A stretch of DNA of 15,609 nucleotides. Source: Phocaeicola_A sp964432715. Lineage in GTDB: Bacteria; Bacteroidota; Bacteroidia; Bacteroidales; Bacteroidaceae. A program made the translations under genes and the position numbers. Below the pieces are notes generated by a model. It was not told where the DNA came from. It did not search any database and worked only from the letters and a program-made list of their open reading frames with translations. The DNA is taken from NCBI GenBank assembly GCA_964432715.1, contig CAYSOW010000051.1, positions 1 through 15,609 on the forward strand, in the 5' to 3' direction. Positions 5,167 through 12,611 of this stretch are shown here, piece by piece. Every line of letters begins with the position of its first letter. Position 1 is the first letter of the stretch.

Positions 5167-7614
5167 ATGAAAAAATTTTTCGCCGCACTGCTCTTAGGTT
5201 GTGCTGCCCTCACGGCACCCGCCCAAGAGGCACTGCAAGGTTACGACCTTGCTCGCAGATTCACCTCTTCCCGCCTAGGGAACATGCTTTTCTCCACCTA
5301 TGTGGATCCACACTGGACACCCAAAGGTGATCGTTTCTGGTATAGTTATAAGACATCCGCCGGTACCCAGTGGTACTTGGTAGATGCCCTCAGTCGCTCG
5401 CGCCGTCTGCTGTTCGACCAAGCAGCACTGGCCGCCGAACTTTCAGAGATCATCAAGGATCCGTTCATTGCGGAGCAACTCCCCATCGAACAGTTGGAAG
5501 CTACCGAGGACGGACAATTCACCTTTCAGGTAACCTCCTCACAGGATACCAAGAAGAAAGATAAGAACGGGAAGCCTAAACAAGGGAAGGAGATTTTCTA
5601 CTTCTCTTACAACCCCGACTCAAAGAAACTGACGCTGCTCGACAAGGAGGAAGAGGAGAAATATCCCGTATGGGCTTCCGTCTCTCCCGACGGCAAGACG
5701 GTGGTATTCGCCAAAGATATGAACCTCTACCGCATGTCGCGCGAGGATTATGAGAAAGCGAAGAAGAACGAGAACGATTCCACCATCGTGGAGACGCAGC
5801 TCACCCACTTCGGCGTGGTGGACTTCGGCTTCGGTCAGGAGTGGAAGACTATCAACACCGATACCATCTGCAACGGTAAGCGCAAAGGTCAGTATGTGGC
5901 TTGGGCACCCGATTCGAAACACTTTGCCGTCATCTCTTACGACTGCCGCCAAGTGAAGGACTTGTGGGTGGTGAATGTGATGTCTGAACCGCGTCCTACG
6001 CTGGAGACTTACAAGTACCAGATGCCGGGCGAGAAAGAGGCTCCGCAGGAACACCTCTACCTCTTCGACCTCAACAACAACTCTTATAAAGAGATCAAAA
6101 CGGCTGCCTTCAAAGACCAGACCATGCAAATTGCCACCCGTCCCTTCGAGCAGAAGGATCGTGGACGCCATGAGTTGGCTACGGTTTGGGCAGGCGATAA
6201 CAATGGCTTCTACCTCGGTCGCTACAGTCGCGACTTGCACCGCGTGGATATCTGTAAATATGAAGTAGGTCAGGACTCTATCCGTCCGCTCATTGAGGAG
6301 CGCTTGAACACCTACATCGAGACGCGTCCGTTGGCGGTTGTAGGCAACGGCAAGGAGTTGATCCACTGGAGCGAGCGTTCGGGCTGGGCACACCTCTATC
6401 TATATGACGGAAGCACCGGCAAGCTGAAGAACCAGATTACCAAAGGCGACTGGCACGTGCATGATATTATCAAGGTGGACGAGAAAACGCGCACCATCTA
6501 CTTCACTGCCGACGGTCGCAAGAGCGATAAGATGAGTAAGGAAGACGAGGCTATCTGGAACCCCTACTATCAGAAGTTCTATCGCGTACAGTTCGACGGC
6601 AGCGGTTTGAAAGAGCTGACCCACGGCGAGTTCTTCCACACCCCCTACATGGACGACAATGCGCGCTACTTCATCGATAACTACTCACGCGTGAACACCA
6701 TCCCGTGTGCCACGCTCTACGATAACAACGGCAACAAGCTCATGGAGTTGGAGAAGAGCGACTTCAGTCAGCTGTTTGCAGCCGGCTACAAGTTCCCCGA
6801 GCCCTTCAAAGTGAAAGCTGCCGACGGTGTAACCGACCTTTACGGTGTGATGTACAAACCGTTCGACTTTGACTCTACGAAGGTCTACCCCATCATCGAC
6901 TACGTATACCCCGGTCCGCAAGTGGAAGCCACCAACTACCCCTTCAGTCGCATGAGCGTACGTACCGACCGCCTGGCACAAGCCGGATTCATCGTCATTA
7001 CAGTGGGCAACCGCGGTGGTCACCCCAACCGTTCGAAATGGTACCACAACTACGGTTACGGCAACTTGCGCGACTATGGTTTGGCCGATCAGCGCGCCGC
7101 CATCATGCAGTTGGCCGCACAAAACAAGTTCATCGACATCAACCGCGTAGGTATCCACGGACACTCAGGCGGTGGCTTCATGTCGACCGCAGCCATCCTG
7201 CAATATCCTGACTTCTTCAAGGTAGCCGTCTCTTGTGCCGGCAACCACGACAACCGCATCTTCAACCGTTGGTGGAGCGAGACGCACCACGGCGTAAAAG
7301 AGGTTGTATCCGAGCAAGGCGATACCACCTTCGTCTATCACATCGCCACCAATCCGGAGATTGCGAGTCGTCTGAAGGGCCACCTGCTGCTGGTACATGG
7401 AGATATCGACGACAACGTACACCCGGGCAACACCCTGCGTGTGGTGAACGCCCTGATCCAGTCGGGCAAACGTTTCGATATGCTGATGTTGCCGCAACAA
7501 CGCCACTCTTTCCAGACCATGGACGAGTACTTCTACTGGCGTCTGGTCGACTACTTCTCTGAGCATTTGCTCGGTAAGAAAGAGACTTCCGTAGACATCC
7601 CCGGAATGAAATAA
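5167..7614 (+). CDS. Secreted S9 family serine peptidase (DPP IV-like fold)
   Basis: This 815-residue protein has a type I signal peptide (MKKFFAALLLGCAALTAPAQ), so it acts in the periplasm or outside the cell. Residues about 60-540 resemble the DPP IV N-terminal beta-propeller (repeated WAPDSKHFAV / ASVSPDGKTVVF-type blades). Residues about 555-800 are an alpha/beta hydrolase domain with a complete catalytic triad: Ser667 in GHSGGG, Asp748 in HGDIDDNVHPG and His780 in QQRHSF. The oxyanion-hole tyrosine is probably Tyr581 in YPGP. Asn750 corresponds to the substrate-binding Asn of DPP IV. The paired Glu that fixes the substrate N-terminus in true DPP IV is not apparent; the corresponding stretch reads FGQEWKT (near residue 221). 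Dipeptidyl specificity is therefore doubtful, and oligopeptidase activity or a different exopeptidase preference is possible. The protein is longer than typical DPP IV (about 720-770). It is a single-gene unit with its own promoter and a strong hairpin after the stop. Confidence 0.9.
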   Translation: MKKFFAALLLGCAALTAPAQEALQGYDLARRFTSSRLGNMLFSTYVDPHWTPKGDRFWYSYKTSAGTQWYLVDALSRSRRLLFDQAALAAELSEIIKDPFIAEQLPIEQLEATEDGQFTFQVTSSQDTKKKDKNGKPKQGKEIFYFSYNPDSKKLTLLDKEEEEKYPVWASVSPDGKTVVFAKDMNLYRMSREDYEKAKKNENDSTIVETQLTHFGVVDFGFGQEWKTINTDTICNGKRKGQYVAWAPDSKHFAVISYDCRQVKDLWVVNVMSEPRPTLETYKYQMPGEKEAPQEHLYLFDLNNNSYKEIKTAAFKDQTMQIATRPFEQKDRGRHELATVWAGDNNGFYLGRYSRDLHRVDICKYEVGQDSIRPLIEERLNTYIETRPLAVVGNGKELIHWSERSGWAHLYLYDGSTGKLKNQITKGDWHVHDIIKVDEKTRTIYFTADGRKSDKMSKEDEAIWNPYYQKFYRVQFDGSGLKELTHGEFFHTPYMDDNARYFIDNYSRVNTIPCATLYDNNGNKLMELEKSDFSQLFAAGYKFPEPFKVKAADGVTDLYGVMYKPFDFDSTKVYPIIDYVYPGPQVEATNYPFSRMSVRTDRLAQAGFIVITVGNRGGHPNRSKWYHNYGYGNLRDYGLADQRAAIMQLAAQNKFIDINRVGIHGHSGGGFMSTAAILQYPDFFKVAVSCAGNHDNRIFNRWWSETHHGVKEVVSEQGDTTFVYHIATNPEIASRLKGHLLLVHGDIDDNVHPGNTLRVVNALIQSGKRFDMLMLPQQRHSFQTMDEYFYWRLVDYFSEHLLGKKETSVDIPGMK

Positions 7615-7645
7615 AAGTTCATCCGAAGGAAGTGCAACCCTAAAA

Positions 7646-7689
7646 GAGAGGCGTCCATTCAACCCCAACGAGTTGAATGGACGCCTCTC
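7646..7689. terminator. Perfect 18-bp hairpin, probable bidirectional terminator
   Basis: Arms 7646-7663 and 7672-7689 are exact reverse complements (GAGAGGCGTCCATTCAAC) with an 8-base loop. It sits between the convergent S9 peptidase (stop 7614) and methyltransferase (stop 7714) genes. On the minus strand the stem is followed by TTTTA; on the plus strand by an A/T-rich tract (CTTATTATATATA). It could therefore end transcripts from both sides, though the U-tracts are short. Confidence 0.8.
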
Positions 7690-7713
7690 CTTATTATATA
7701 TATCTATCAGAGC

Positions 7714-9117
7714 TTACAAACAACTAATCTCCTCCGGCAGATAACCGCTACGAATGCGCCACTCCTGCGGATAGAGGTTGTTGGCGCGGTTTCCGATGTT
7801 CTTCACAAAGCCCAGCGGCACCCCGCGATAAGTGAGCAACACCATGCCGCGCGGCGTATCAGCGGGAAGCACCAAACTCTCCTTGCGCAGATAAGTAATC
7901 GCCTCCTCGTAAGTCAGTTCCACCTGCGGAAAGGCATCGCGACGCAAAGCCGTAGTCAGTGCGAGCGACTGGTGCGGCAAGACATCCTTCCCCTTCAGTT
8001 CTCCCACCAGAATACCGGCGTGAATCACCTTCACACAACCCTTCAACGCCTCCAGCGCCTCCGCATGCACCTTCGGGAAAGCCTTCACGCAGTTCTCCTC
8101 CACCGTCCACAGATACTCCTCGGGCGCAGCAACAGCCCCCTTACAGCTCTCCGGCACAGCCGGGGCTTTGGGAGCCGACTTGCCCCCCTTGTTCTTTTTC
8201 TTTTTGCCACCATTCCCGGTTGCCCAAGCCTCATCCGCTTCCATCGGTTTACGAAGCGCCGAAAGGAAGAAACCCTCCCCCTTCGTATGATGCGGCAAGA
8301 AGTGGTAGACCGGGAACGAAGCACCGGCAAGGTTCCCTACGATGTTCCATTCCGACTGCGTAGGCACCTCCAGCACCTCCGCTCCGAACTCCTTCATCAG
8401 CCAAGCCACATTCTCCTCGTCCTCATGCAAGTTGTAGGTACACGTACTGTAAATCAACAACCCGCCGGGCTTCAACGCCTGCCAGATATCCGTCAGAATC
8501 TCCCGCTGACGCTGCCAGCAGAGCTGCACATTCTCGGCACTCCACTCACGCACCGCCCCCTCGTCCTTGCGAAACATACCCTCGCCCGAACAAGGAACAT
8601 CCGTGAGAATCACATCAAAGAAAGGACCGAGCTGCGCATAATCCGCCGCCAGGCTCTGCGTCACCACCACCTCCGGATGGCCCCACTTCATCAGGTTCTC
8701 CACCAGAATCTGTGCACGGTTACGCATCACCTCATTCGCCACCAGCAAACTACCTTCGGGCAAAACCGAACGCGCATGCGTCGACTTGCCCCCCGGTGCC
8801 GCACAAAGGTCGAGCATCTTCACCGGCCCCTCCACATAAGTGCGCAACACCTGCTCCACAAACATCGAAGAAGCCTCCTGCACATAGTAGCAACCGGCAT
8901 GAAAGAGCGGATCAAAAGTAAAAGTGGGACGTTGCGGCAAGTAGTAGCCGGTAGTGCTCCAGGGAACGGGATTGGCCTCCTGCGTCATCTGCCATTTGCT
9001 TCGGTTGACGCGAACACTGACAGGAGCCTCGCTCTGCAAGGCCTCTTCCAACTGCTGATACTCCTCATCACCCAGGAGTGAACGGGTATATTGGGTAAAG
9101 TCTACGGGTAGATTCAT
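7714..9117 (-). CDS. rsmF: RsmF/NOL1-NOP2-type rRNA (cytosine-C5)-methyltransferase
   Basis: This is a SAM-dependent RNA m5C methyltransferase of the NOL1/NOP2/Sun family. By analogy with E. coli RsmF it likely methylates a 16S rRNA cytosine in the cytoplasm. The SAM-binding motif LDLCAAPGGK is at residues 102-111. The two conserved cysteines are Cys176 (DVPCSGEGMFRK) and Cys226 (YSTCTYNLHEDEENV); in this family one is the nucleophile and the other aids product release. Residues about 301-322 are a Lys/Gly/Pro-rich linker, followed by an RsmF-like C-terminal RNA-binding region ending GFVKNIGNRANNLYPQEWRIRSG. Its 467 residues are close to the 479 of E. coli RsmF. The ATG at 9117 (MNLPVDF) is chosen as the start: extending to 9123 would need a TTG and adds only two residues. 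It is divergent from thyA. Confidence 0.92.
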   Translation of the reverse strand: MNLPVDFTQYTRSLLGDEEYQQLEEALQSEAPVSVRVNRSKWQMTQEANPVPWSTTGYYLPQRPTFTFDPLFHAGCYYVQEASSMFVEQVLRTYVEGPVKMLDLCAAPGGKSTHARSVLPEGSLLVANEVMRNRAQILVENLMKWGHPEVVVTQSLAADYAQLGPFFDVILTDVPCSGEGMFRKDEGAVREWSAENVQLCWQRQREILTDIWQALKPGGLLIYSTCTYNLHEDEENVAWLMKEFGAEVLEVPTQSEWNIVGNLAGASFPVYHFLPHHTKGEGFFLSALRKPMEADEAWATGNGGKKKKNKGGKSAPKAPAVPESCKGAVAAPEEYLWTVEENCVKAFPKVHAEALEALKGCVKVIHAGILVGELKGKDVLPHQSLALTTALRRDAFPQVELTYEEAITYLRKESLVLPADTPRGMVLLTYRGVPLGFVKNIGNRANNLYPQEWRIRSGYLPEEISCL

Positions 9118-9139
9118 GTGCAAATTTTCTTTTTCGCTA

Positions 9140-9147
9140 CAAAAATA
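9140..9147 (-). promoter_or_regulatory. Bacteroides-type -7 element for rsmF
   Basis: On the minus strand this reads TATTTTTG, 22 bases before the ATG at 9117. The expected leader is short (about 15 bases). No clear -33 box is visible. Confidence 0.5.
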
Positions 9148-9179
9148 GTGAGAAAAAGGGGGATTCGGAACTTTTTATG

Positions 9180-9187
9180 TATTTTTG
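9180..9187 (+). promoter_or_regulatory. Bacteroides-type -7 element for thyA-folA
   Basis: TATTTTTG matches TAnnTTTG and lies 31 bases before the thyA ATG at 9219. It is divergent from the rsmF element 32 bases away. No convincing -33 TTTG is seen. Confidence 0.5.
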
Positions 9188-9218
9188 TGGCAAATATCAC
9201 TAAAGAAGCAATCCATTC

Positions 9219-10013
9219 ATGAAACAATATTTGGACCTTTTGAACCGCATTCTCACCGAAGGCGTTGAGAAGAGCGACCGCACCGGTACGGGCACCCTCA
9301 GTGTGTTCGGCCATCAGATGCGCTTTAATCTGGAGGAGGGTTTTCCTTGCCTCACCACCAAAAAACTGCATTTAAAATCCATCATCCACGAACTGCTCTG
9401 GTTCTTGAAGGGCGATACCAACGTGAAGTATCTGCAAGAGAATGGGGTTCGTATCTGGAACGAATGGGCGGACGAAAATGGGGAGCTGGGACATATCTAC
9501 GGCTACCAGTGGCGCTCTTGGCCCGACTATAACGGTGGTTCTATCGACCAGATCAAGGAGGCGGTGGAGACCATCAAGCACAATCCCGACTCACGCCGTA
9601 TCATTGTGAGTGCCTGGAACGTGGCCGACTTGAACCAGATGAACCTGCCTCCCTGTCACGCCTTCTTCCAGTTCTACGTAGCCAACGGTCGCCTCAGTCT
9701 GCAACTCTACCAACGCAGTGCCGACACCTTCCTGGGTGTCCCCTTCAACATCGCGTCGTATGCCTTGTTGCTGCAGATGATGGCACAGGTAACGGGTCTG
9801 AAGGCAGGTGATTTTGTACATACTTTGGGTGATGCACACATCTACCTGAACCACTTGGAGCAGGTGAAGCTGCAACTTACCCGCGAGCCGCGTCCGCTGC
9901 CCACCATGCACATCAATCCGGAGGTGAAAGACATCTTCGATTTCAAATATGAAGATTTTGAACTGACCGACTACAACCCCCATCCGCACATTGCCGGAAA
10001 GGTGTCGGTGTAA
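9219..10013 (+). CDS. thyA: Thymidylate synthase
   Basis: This cytoplasmic enzyme converts dUMP and 5,10-methylene-tetrahydrofolate into dTMP and dihydrofolate. The 264-residue length equals that of E. coli ThyA. The nucleophile Cys146 lies in LPPCHAFFQF at the same residue number as in E. coli. Other family signatures are DRTGTGTLSVFG near the N-terminus (phosphate/folate region), RIWNEWAD, the SRRIIVSAWN segment, the phosphate-binding QRSADTFLGVPFNIASYALL, and LGDAHIYLNH near the C-terminus. It ends GKVSV, slightly different from the usual AP(V/I)-type end but of normal length. folA follows after 11 bases, so the two steps of the thymidylate cycle are encoded together and probably cotranscribed. 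Confidence 0.98.
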   Translation: MKQYLDLLNRILTEGVEKSDRTGTGTLSVFGHQMRFNLEEGFPCLTTKKLHLKSIIHELLWFLKGDTNVKYLQENGVRIWNEWADENGELGHIYGYQWRSWPDYNGGSIDQIKEAVETIKHNPDSRRIIVSAWNVADLNQMNLPPCHAFFQFYVANGRLSLQLYQRSADTFLGVPFNIASYALLLQMMAQVTGLKAGDFVHTLGDAHIYLNHLEQVKLQLTREPRPLPTMHINPEVKDIFDFKYEDFELTDYNPHPHIAGKVSV

Positions 10014-10015
10014 AA

Positions 10016-10024
10016 AGGAAAGAG
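10016..10024 (+). promoter_or_regulatory. Shine-Dalgarno-like site for folA
   Basis: AGGAAAGAG lies directly before the folA ATG at 10025, within the 11-base thyA-folA gap. A purine-rich SD-like site is noteworthy in a Bacteroides-type genome, where most other starts in this window lack one. It supports translation of folA from the same mRNA as thyA. Confidence 0.5.
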
Positions 10025-10531
10025 ATGAAGCCTTATCCCCATTTATCGATGATTGCCGCCGTGGCCGCCAATGGTGCCCTCGGCTTTGAGAATAAACTGC
10101 TCTACTGGTTGCCCAACGACTTGAAGCGTTTCAAGGCGCTCACCACCGGACACACCATCCTGATGGGACGTCGCACCTTCGAGTCACTGCCGAAAGGCGC
10201 CCTGCCCAACCGACGCAACCTCGTGTTGAGTCGCCAAGCCGGTCTGAAATATGAAGGAGCGGAAGTCTTTGCTTCTCTGGAAGAAGCCCTGAGCCACTGC
10301 GCCACCGACGAGGAAGTGTTTATCATCGGCGGAGCCAGTCTCTACGAGCAAGCCCTGCCGTTGGCCGGCAAGCTCTACCTGACCCATATTGAAGATACCC
10401 CGAAAGAGGCAGACGCCTTCTTTCCGGAAGTCAGAAAGGAAGAGTGGATAGAAACAAAAAGAGACGCCCATCCAACGGATGAAAAGCATCTCTTTTCGTA
10501 TATTTTTGTTGACTACGAACGAAGAGGTTAA
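10025..10531 (+). CDS. folA: Dihydrofolate reductase
   Basis: This cytoplasmic enzyme reduces dihydrofolate to tetrahydrofolate with NADPH, regenerating the cofactor consumed by ThyA. The 168-residue length is normal for bacterial DHFR. The N-terminal beta strand (MIAAVAANGALG), the catalytic acid Asp32 in LPNDLKRFK (Asp27 of E. coli), the NADPH-binding MGRRTFESLP, and the VFIIGGASLYEQAL motif are all visible. The position equal to E. coli Trp22 is Tyr27, with a Trp at the next position (LLYWLP instead of MPWNLP). That Trp is nearly invariant in many bacterial DHFRs; I think similar forms occur in other Bacteroides, but cannot verify it here. The stop codon overlaps the convergent Lrp-family gene by 4 bases. 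Confidence 0.96.
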   Translation: MKPYPHLSMIAAVAANGALGFENKLLYWLPNDLKRFKALTTGHTILMGRRTFESLPKGALPNRRNLVLSRQAGLKYEGAEVFASLEEALSHCATDEEVFIIGGASLYEQALPLAGKLYLTHIEDTPKEADAFFPEVRKEEWIETKRDAHPTDEKHLFSYIFVDYERRG

Positions 10532-10545
10532 GCCTCTTCTTCGTT
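10518..10545. terminator. Bulged hairpin over the overlapping folA/lrp stop codons
   Basis: AACGAAG (10518-10524) pairs with CTTCGTT (10539-10545), and AGG (10525-10527) with CCT (10533-10535), leaving a 3-base bulge and a TTAAG loop that contains both stop codons. It may act as a weak bidirectional end signal. No U-tract follows on either strand, so termination activity is uncertain. Confidence 0.35.
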
Positions 10546-11022
10546 GTCGGCCGATTCACAAAGATCAACGATTGGAATCTGGCGTTTGATAGCCTCGTTA
10601 AACGAGATAATAGTCTCAGACCGTGAAAGTCCCAGCGGCTGCAACTTATCATGAATGATATTCATCAAGTGATGGTTGTTGCGGGCATATACTTTGATAA
10701 ACATATCATACTGTCCGGTAGTAAAATGACACTCCACCACCTCAGGAATCTCCTTCAGTGCAGTCGCCACCTGATCAAAATGCGACGGGTCTTTCAAAAA
10801 CAATCCGATATAAGCACACGTTTCATATCCTATTTTTTCAGGATCCACAATAAATTCCGAACCTTTCAGAATACCCAAATTGGTAAGTTTCTGAATACGT
10901 TGATGAATGGCTGCGCCTGAAACGTTACACGCACGTGCCACTTCCAGGAATGGTTTTCTAGCATTTCCTACAATAAGACGTAATATTTGTTCGTCTAAAG
11001 AATCAATTTGATGATGTCCCAT
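10528..11022 (-). CDS. Lrp/AsnC family transcriptional regulator
   Basis: This is a 164-residue DNA-binding regulator. Residues about 6-56 form the AsnC-type helix-turn-helix (DEQILRLIVGNARKPFLEVA, then CNVSGAAIHQRIQKLTNLGIL). Residues about 65-145 form the ligand-sensing RAM/AsnC domain (YIGLFLKD, VVECHFTTGQYDMFIKVYA, IHDKLQPLGLSRSETIIS). Members usually form octamers and respond to amino acids; the ligand and targets of this one cannot be told from sequence. The C-terminus is acidic (ESADNEEEA). The ATG at 11022 gives a standard family length. Its stop overlaps the folA stop tail to tail. The nearby divergent M64 gene at 11195 is a possible but unproven target. Confidence 0.92.
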   Translation of the reverse strand: MGHHQIDSLDEQILRLIVGNARKPFLEVARACNVSGAAIHQRIQKLTNLGILKGSEFIVDPEKIGYETCAYIGLFLKDPSHFDQVATALKEIPEVVECHFTTGQYDMFIKVYARNNHHLMNIIHDKLQPLGLSRSETIISFNEAIKRQIPIVDLCESADNEEEA

Positions 11023-11050
11023 AGAATTTTATCAGTTTTTATATCGTCTG

Positions 11051-11058
11051 CAAAGATA
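11051..11058 (-). promoter_or_regulatory. Bacteroides-type -7 element for the Lrp-family gene
   Basis: On the minus strand this reads TATCTTTG, a match to TAnnTTTG, 28 bases before the ATG at 11022. No clear -33 box is seen. Confidence 0.5.
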
Positions 11059-11164
11059 ACTATTTTGTAGTAATTTTCTGCCGATTCGTATAAACTTTTC
11101 ATGAAATTACTTTATTTAACATTAAACACACGGCATACATTCAGTGAAAGAAACATTTTTTTTG

Positions 11165-11172
11165 TAGGTTTG
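11165..11172 (+). promoter_or_regulatory. Bacteroides-type -7 element for the stand-alone M64 gene
   Basis: TAGGTTTG matches TAnnTTTG and lies 22 bases before the ATG at 11195, implying a leader of roughly 15 bases. No clear -33 box is seen. Confidence 0.5.
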
Positions 11173-11194
11173 CAAAAATATTTCGAGAACGTTT

Positions 11195-12484
11195 ATGAAA
11201 AAAAGTGTTACACTAATTTCCCTGTTGCTCTGGGCCGGTTCCCTGGCAGCACAAACCTTCGAAGATTTCTTCGAGGACAAGACTTTGAGAGTAGATTATG
11301 TCTTTTCCGGCAACGCCAAGGAACAGCACATCTATCTGGAGGAGCTTTCGCAGACCCCGGTATGGGCGGGACGCAAGCATCACCTGACGGAGGTGCCTTT
11401 GGCCGGCAATGGTGAGATTACCATGAAGGACCCGGAAAGCGGTCGAGTGCTCTATCGCCACACCTTCTCCACCCTCTTCCAGGAGTGGCAAACCACCGAG
11501 GAGGCGACGAAGTTGGACAAGGCTTTTGAGAATACCTACCTGCTCCCCTTCCCCAAACAGAAAGTACAAGTGGAAGTTTCCCTGGTGGATGTACACCGCA
11601 AGGAGTGCTGCCACTACACCCACCTCGTTGACCCGACAGATATCTTGATTAAGATGAAGGGTGCCGACGAGAAATATATCACGCCCCACCGCTATCTGCA
11701 TAAGGGAGGCGACCCTGAGAAATGTATCGACGTAGCCATTCTGGCCGAGGGTTATACCGAAGCGGAGATGGATACTTTTTATAAAGATGCTGAGATTGCC
11801 TGCGAATCCCTCTTTGAGCATGAGCCCTTCAAGAGCATGCAGGATCGTTTCAATATCGTGGCTGTGGCTACTCCCTCACGCGACAGTGGTGTAAGTATTC
11901 CCTTACAGAAGGAGTGGAAAGAGACGGCTGTCAGCTCCAACTTCAGCACCTTCTATTCCGACCGTTACCTGACCACCACGCACATCAAGCAGATGCACGA
12001 CTTGCTGAGCGGCATTCCGTATGAGCATCTGATTATCCTGGCGAACACCGATACCTACGGAGGTGGCGGTATCTACAACTCATACACGCTGACCACCGCC
12101 CATCACCGCATGTTCCGTCCGGTAGTGGTGCATGAGTTCGGACATAGCTTCGGAGGTTTGGCCGACGAGTATTTCTATGATGATATGTATTCAGAATCCT
12201 ATCCGTCGGACACCGAGCCCTGGGAGCCGAACATCACGACCCTGGTGGACTTTGGTTCCAAGTGGAAAGATCTGATTCAGCCGGGCACCGCCATTCCGAC
12301 GCAACCCACCAAAGACCCGAAGACCATCTACACAAAAGTGGGCGTCTTTGAAGGAGCCGGTTATGTATCGAAAGGCGTTTACCGCGGAACGGAGGAGTGT
12401 CGCATGAAGATCAACGAAGCCCCCGCCTTCTGTCCGGTCTGCCAGAGAGCCCTGAAACAATTGATTCAGTTCTACACGGAATAA
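11195..12484 (+). CDS. Secreted M64 (IgA peptidase-like) zinc metallopeptidase
   Basis: This 429-residue protein has a type I signal peptide (SLLLWAGSLAAQ, cleavage near residue 20), so it is exported but not lipidated. Residues about 20-130 match an M64-type N-terminal beta domain (FEDFFEDKTLRVDYVFSGN). Residues about 160-425 are the M64 catalytic domain: VAILAEGYTEAEM, then HEFGHSFGGLADEY with zinc ligands His313 and His317, catalytic Glu314 and probable third ligand Asp324. Near the C-terminus, ECRMKIN and FCPVC contain conserved-looking cysteines. Bacteroides structural-genomics targets with this architecture are annotated as IgA peptidase M64; cleavage of IgA itself has not been shown for most. 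It is monocistronic, divergent from the Lrp-family gene, and ends before a strong hairpin. It is only distantly related to the two lipoprotein M64 genes at the left of the window. Confidence 0.93.
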   Translation: MKKSVTLISLLLWAGSLAAQTFEDFFEDKTLRVDYVFSGNAKEQHIYLEELSQTPVWAGRKHHLTEVPLAGNGEITMKDPESGRVLYRHTFSTLFQEWQTTEEATKLDKAFENTYLLPFPKQKVQVEVSLVDVHRKECCHYTHLVDPTDILIKMKGADEKYITPHRYLHKGGDPEKCIDVAILAEGYTEAEMDTFYKDAEIACESLFEHEPFKSMQDRFNIVAVATPSRDSGVSIPLQKEWKETAVSSNFSTFYSDRYLTTTHIKQMHDLLSGIPYEHLIILANTDTYGGGGIYNSYTLTTAHHRMFRPVVVHEFGHSFGGLADEYFYDDMYSESYPSDTEPWEPNITTLVDFGSKWKDLIQPGTAIPTQPTKDPKTIYTKVGVFEGAGYVSKGVYRGTEECRMKINEAPAFCPVCQRALKQLIQFYTE

Positions 12485-12521
12485 CCCATGCTGAACCCCA
12501 CCTTCGGGAAAAGATAAAATA

Positions 12522-12579
12522 CGGAAGCCTTCTTGCCTCTTGTCTGTTGCCCAAACGACAAGAAGTTCGAAGGCTTCCG
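12522..12579. terminator. Long interrupted hairpin, probable bidirectional terminator
   Basis: Outer arms CGGAAGCCTTC (12522-12532) and GAAGGCTTCCG (12569-12579) pair over 11 bp. A 5-base mismatch follows, then an inner 7-bp stem (TCTTGTC/GACAAGA). It lies between the convergent M64 peptidase (stop 12484) and GH67 (stop 12612) genes. On the minus strand it is followed by TATTTTATCTTTT, and on the plus strand by CTCCTTTAATA, so it is better placed to terminate the GH67 transcript. Confidence 0.7.
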
Positions 12580-12611
12580 CTCCTTTAATAACCAAAAACC
12601 ACGAGTTATTC

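Noticed and set aside
7972..9081. Long 369-residue plus-strand frame opposite rsmF
   Set aside because: The minus strand encodes a full methyltransferase with catalytic motifs. The plus-strand product is rich in Arg, His and Leu without any recognisable domain, typical of a shadow frame in GC-rich coding DNA.
9118..9123. Two-codon N-terminal extension of rsmF
   Set aside because: It needs a TTG start and adds only Met-His before a normal ATG at 9117.
11101..11415. Plus-strand frame of 104 residues overlapping the start of the M64 gene
   Set aside because: It lies in a different frame from the M64 gene, which has a signal peptide, promoter spacing and complete domain. The product has no recognisable features.
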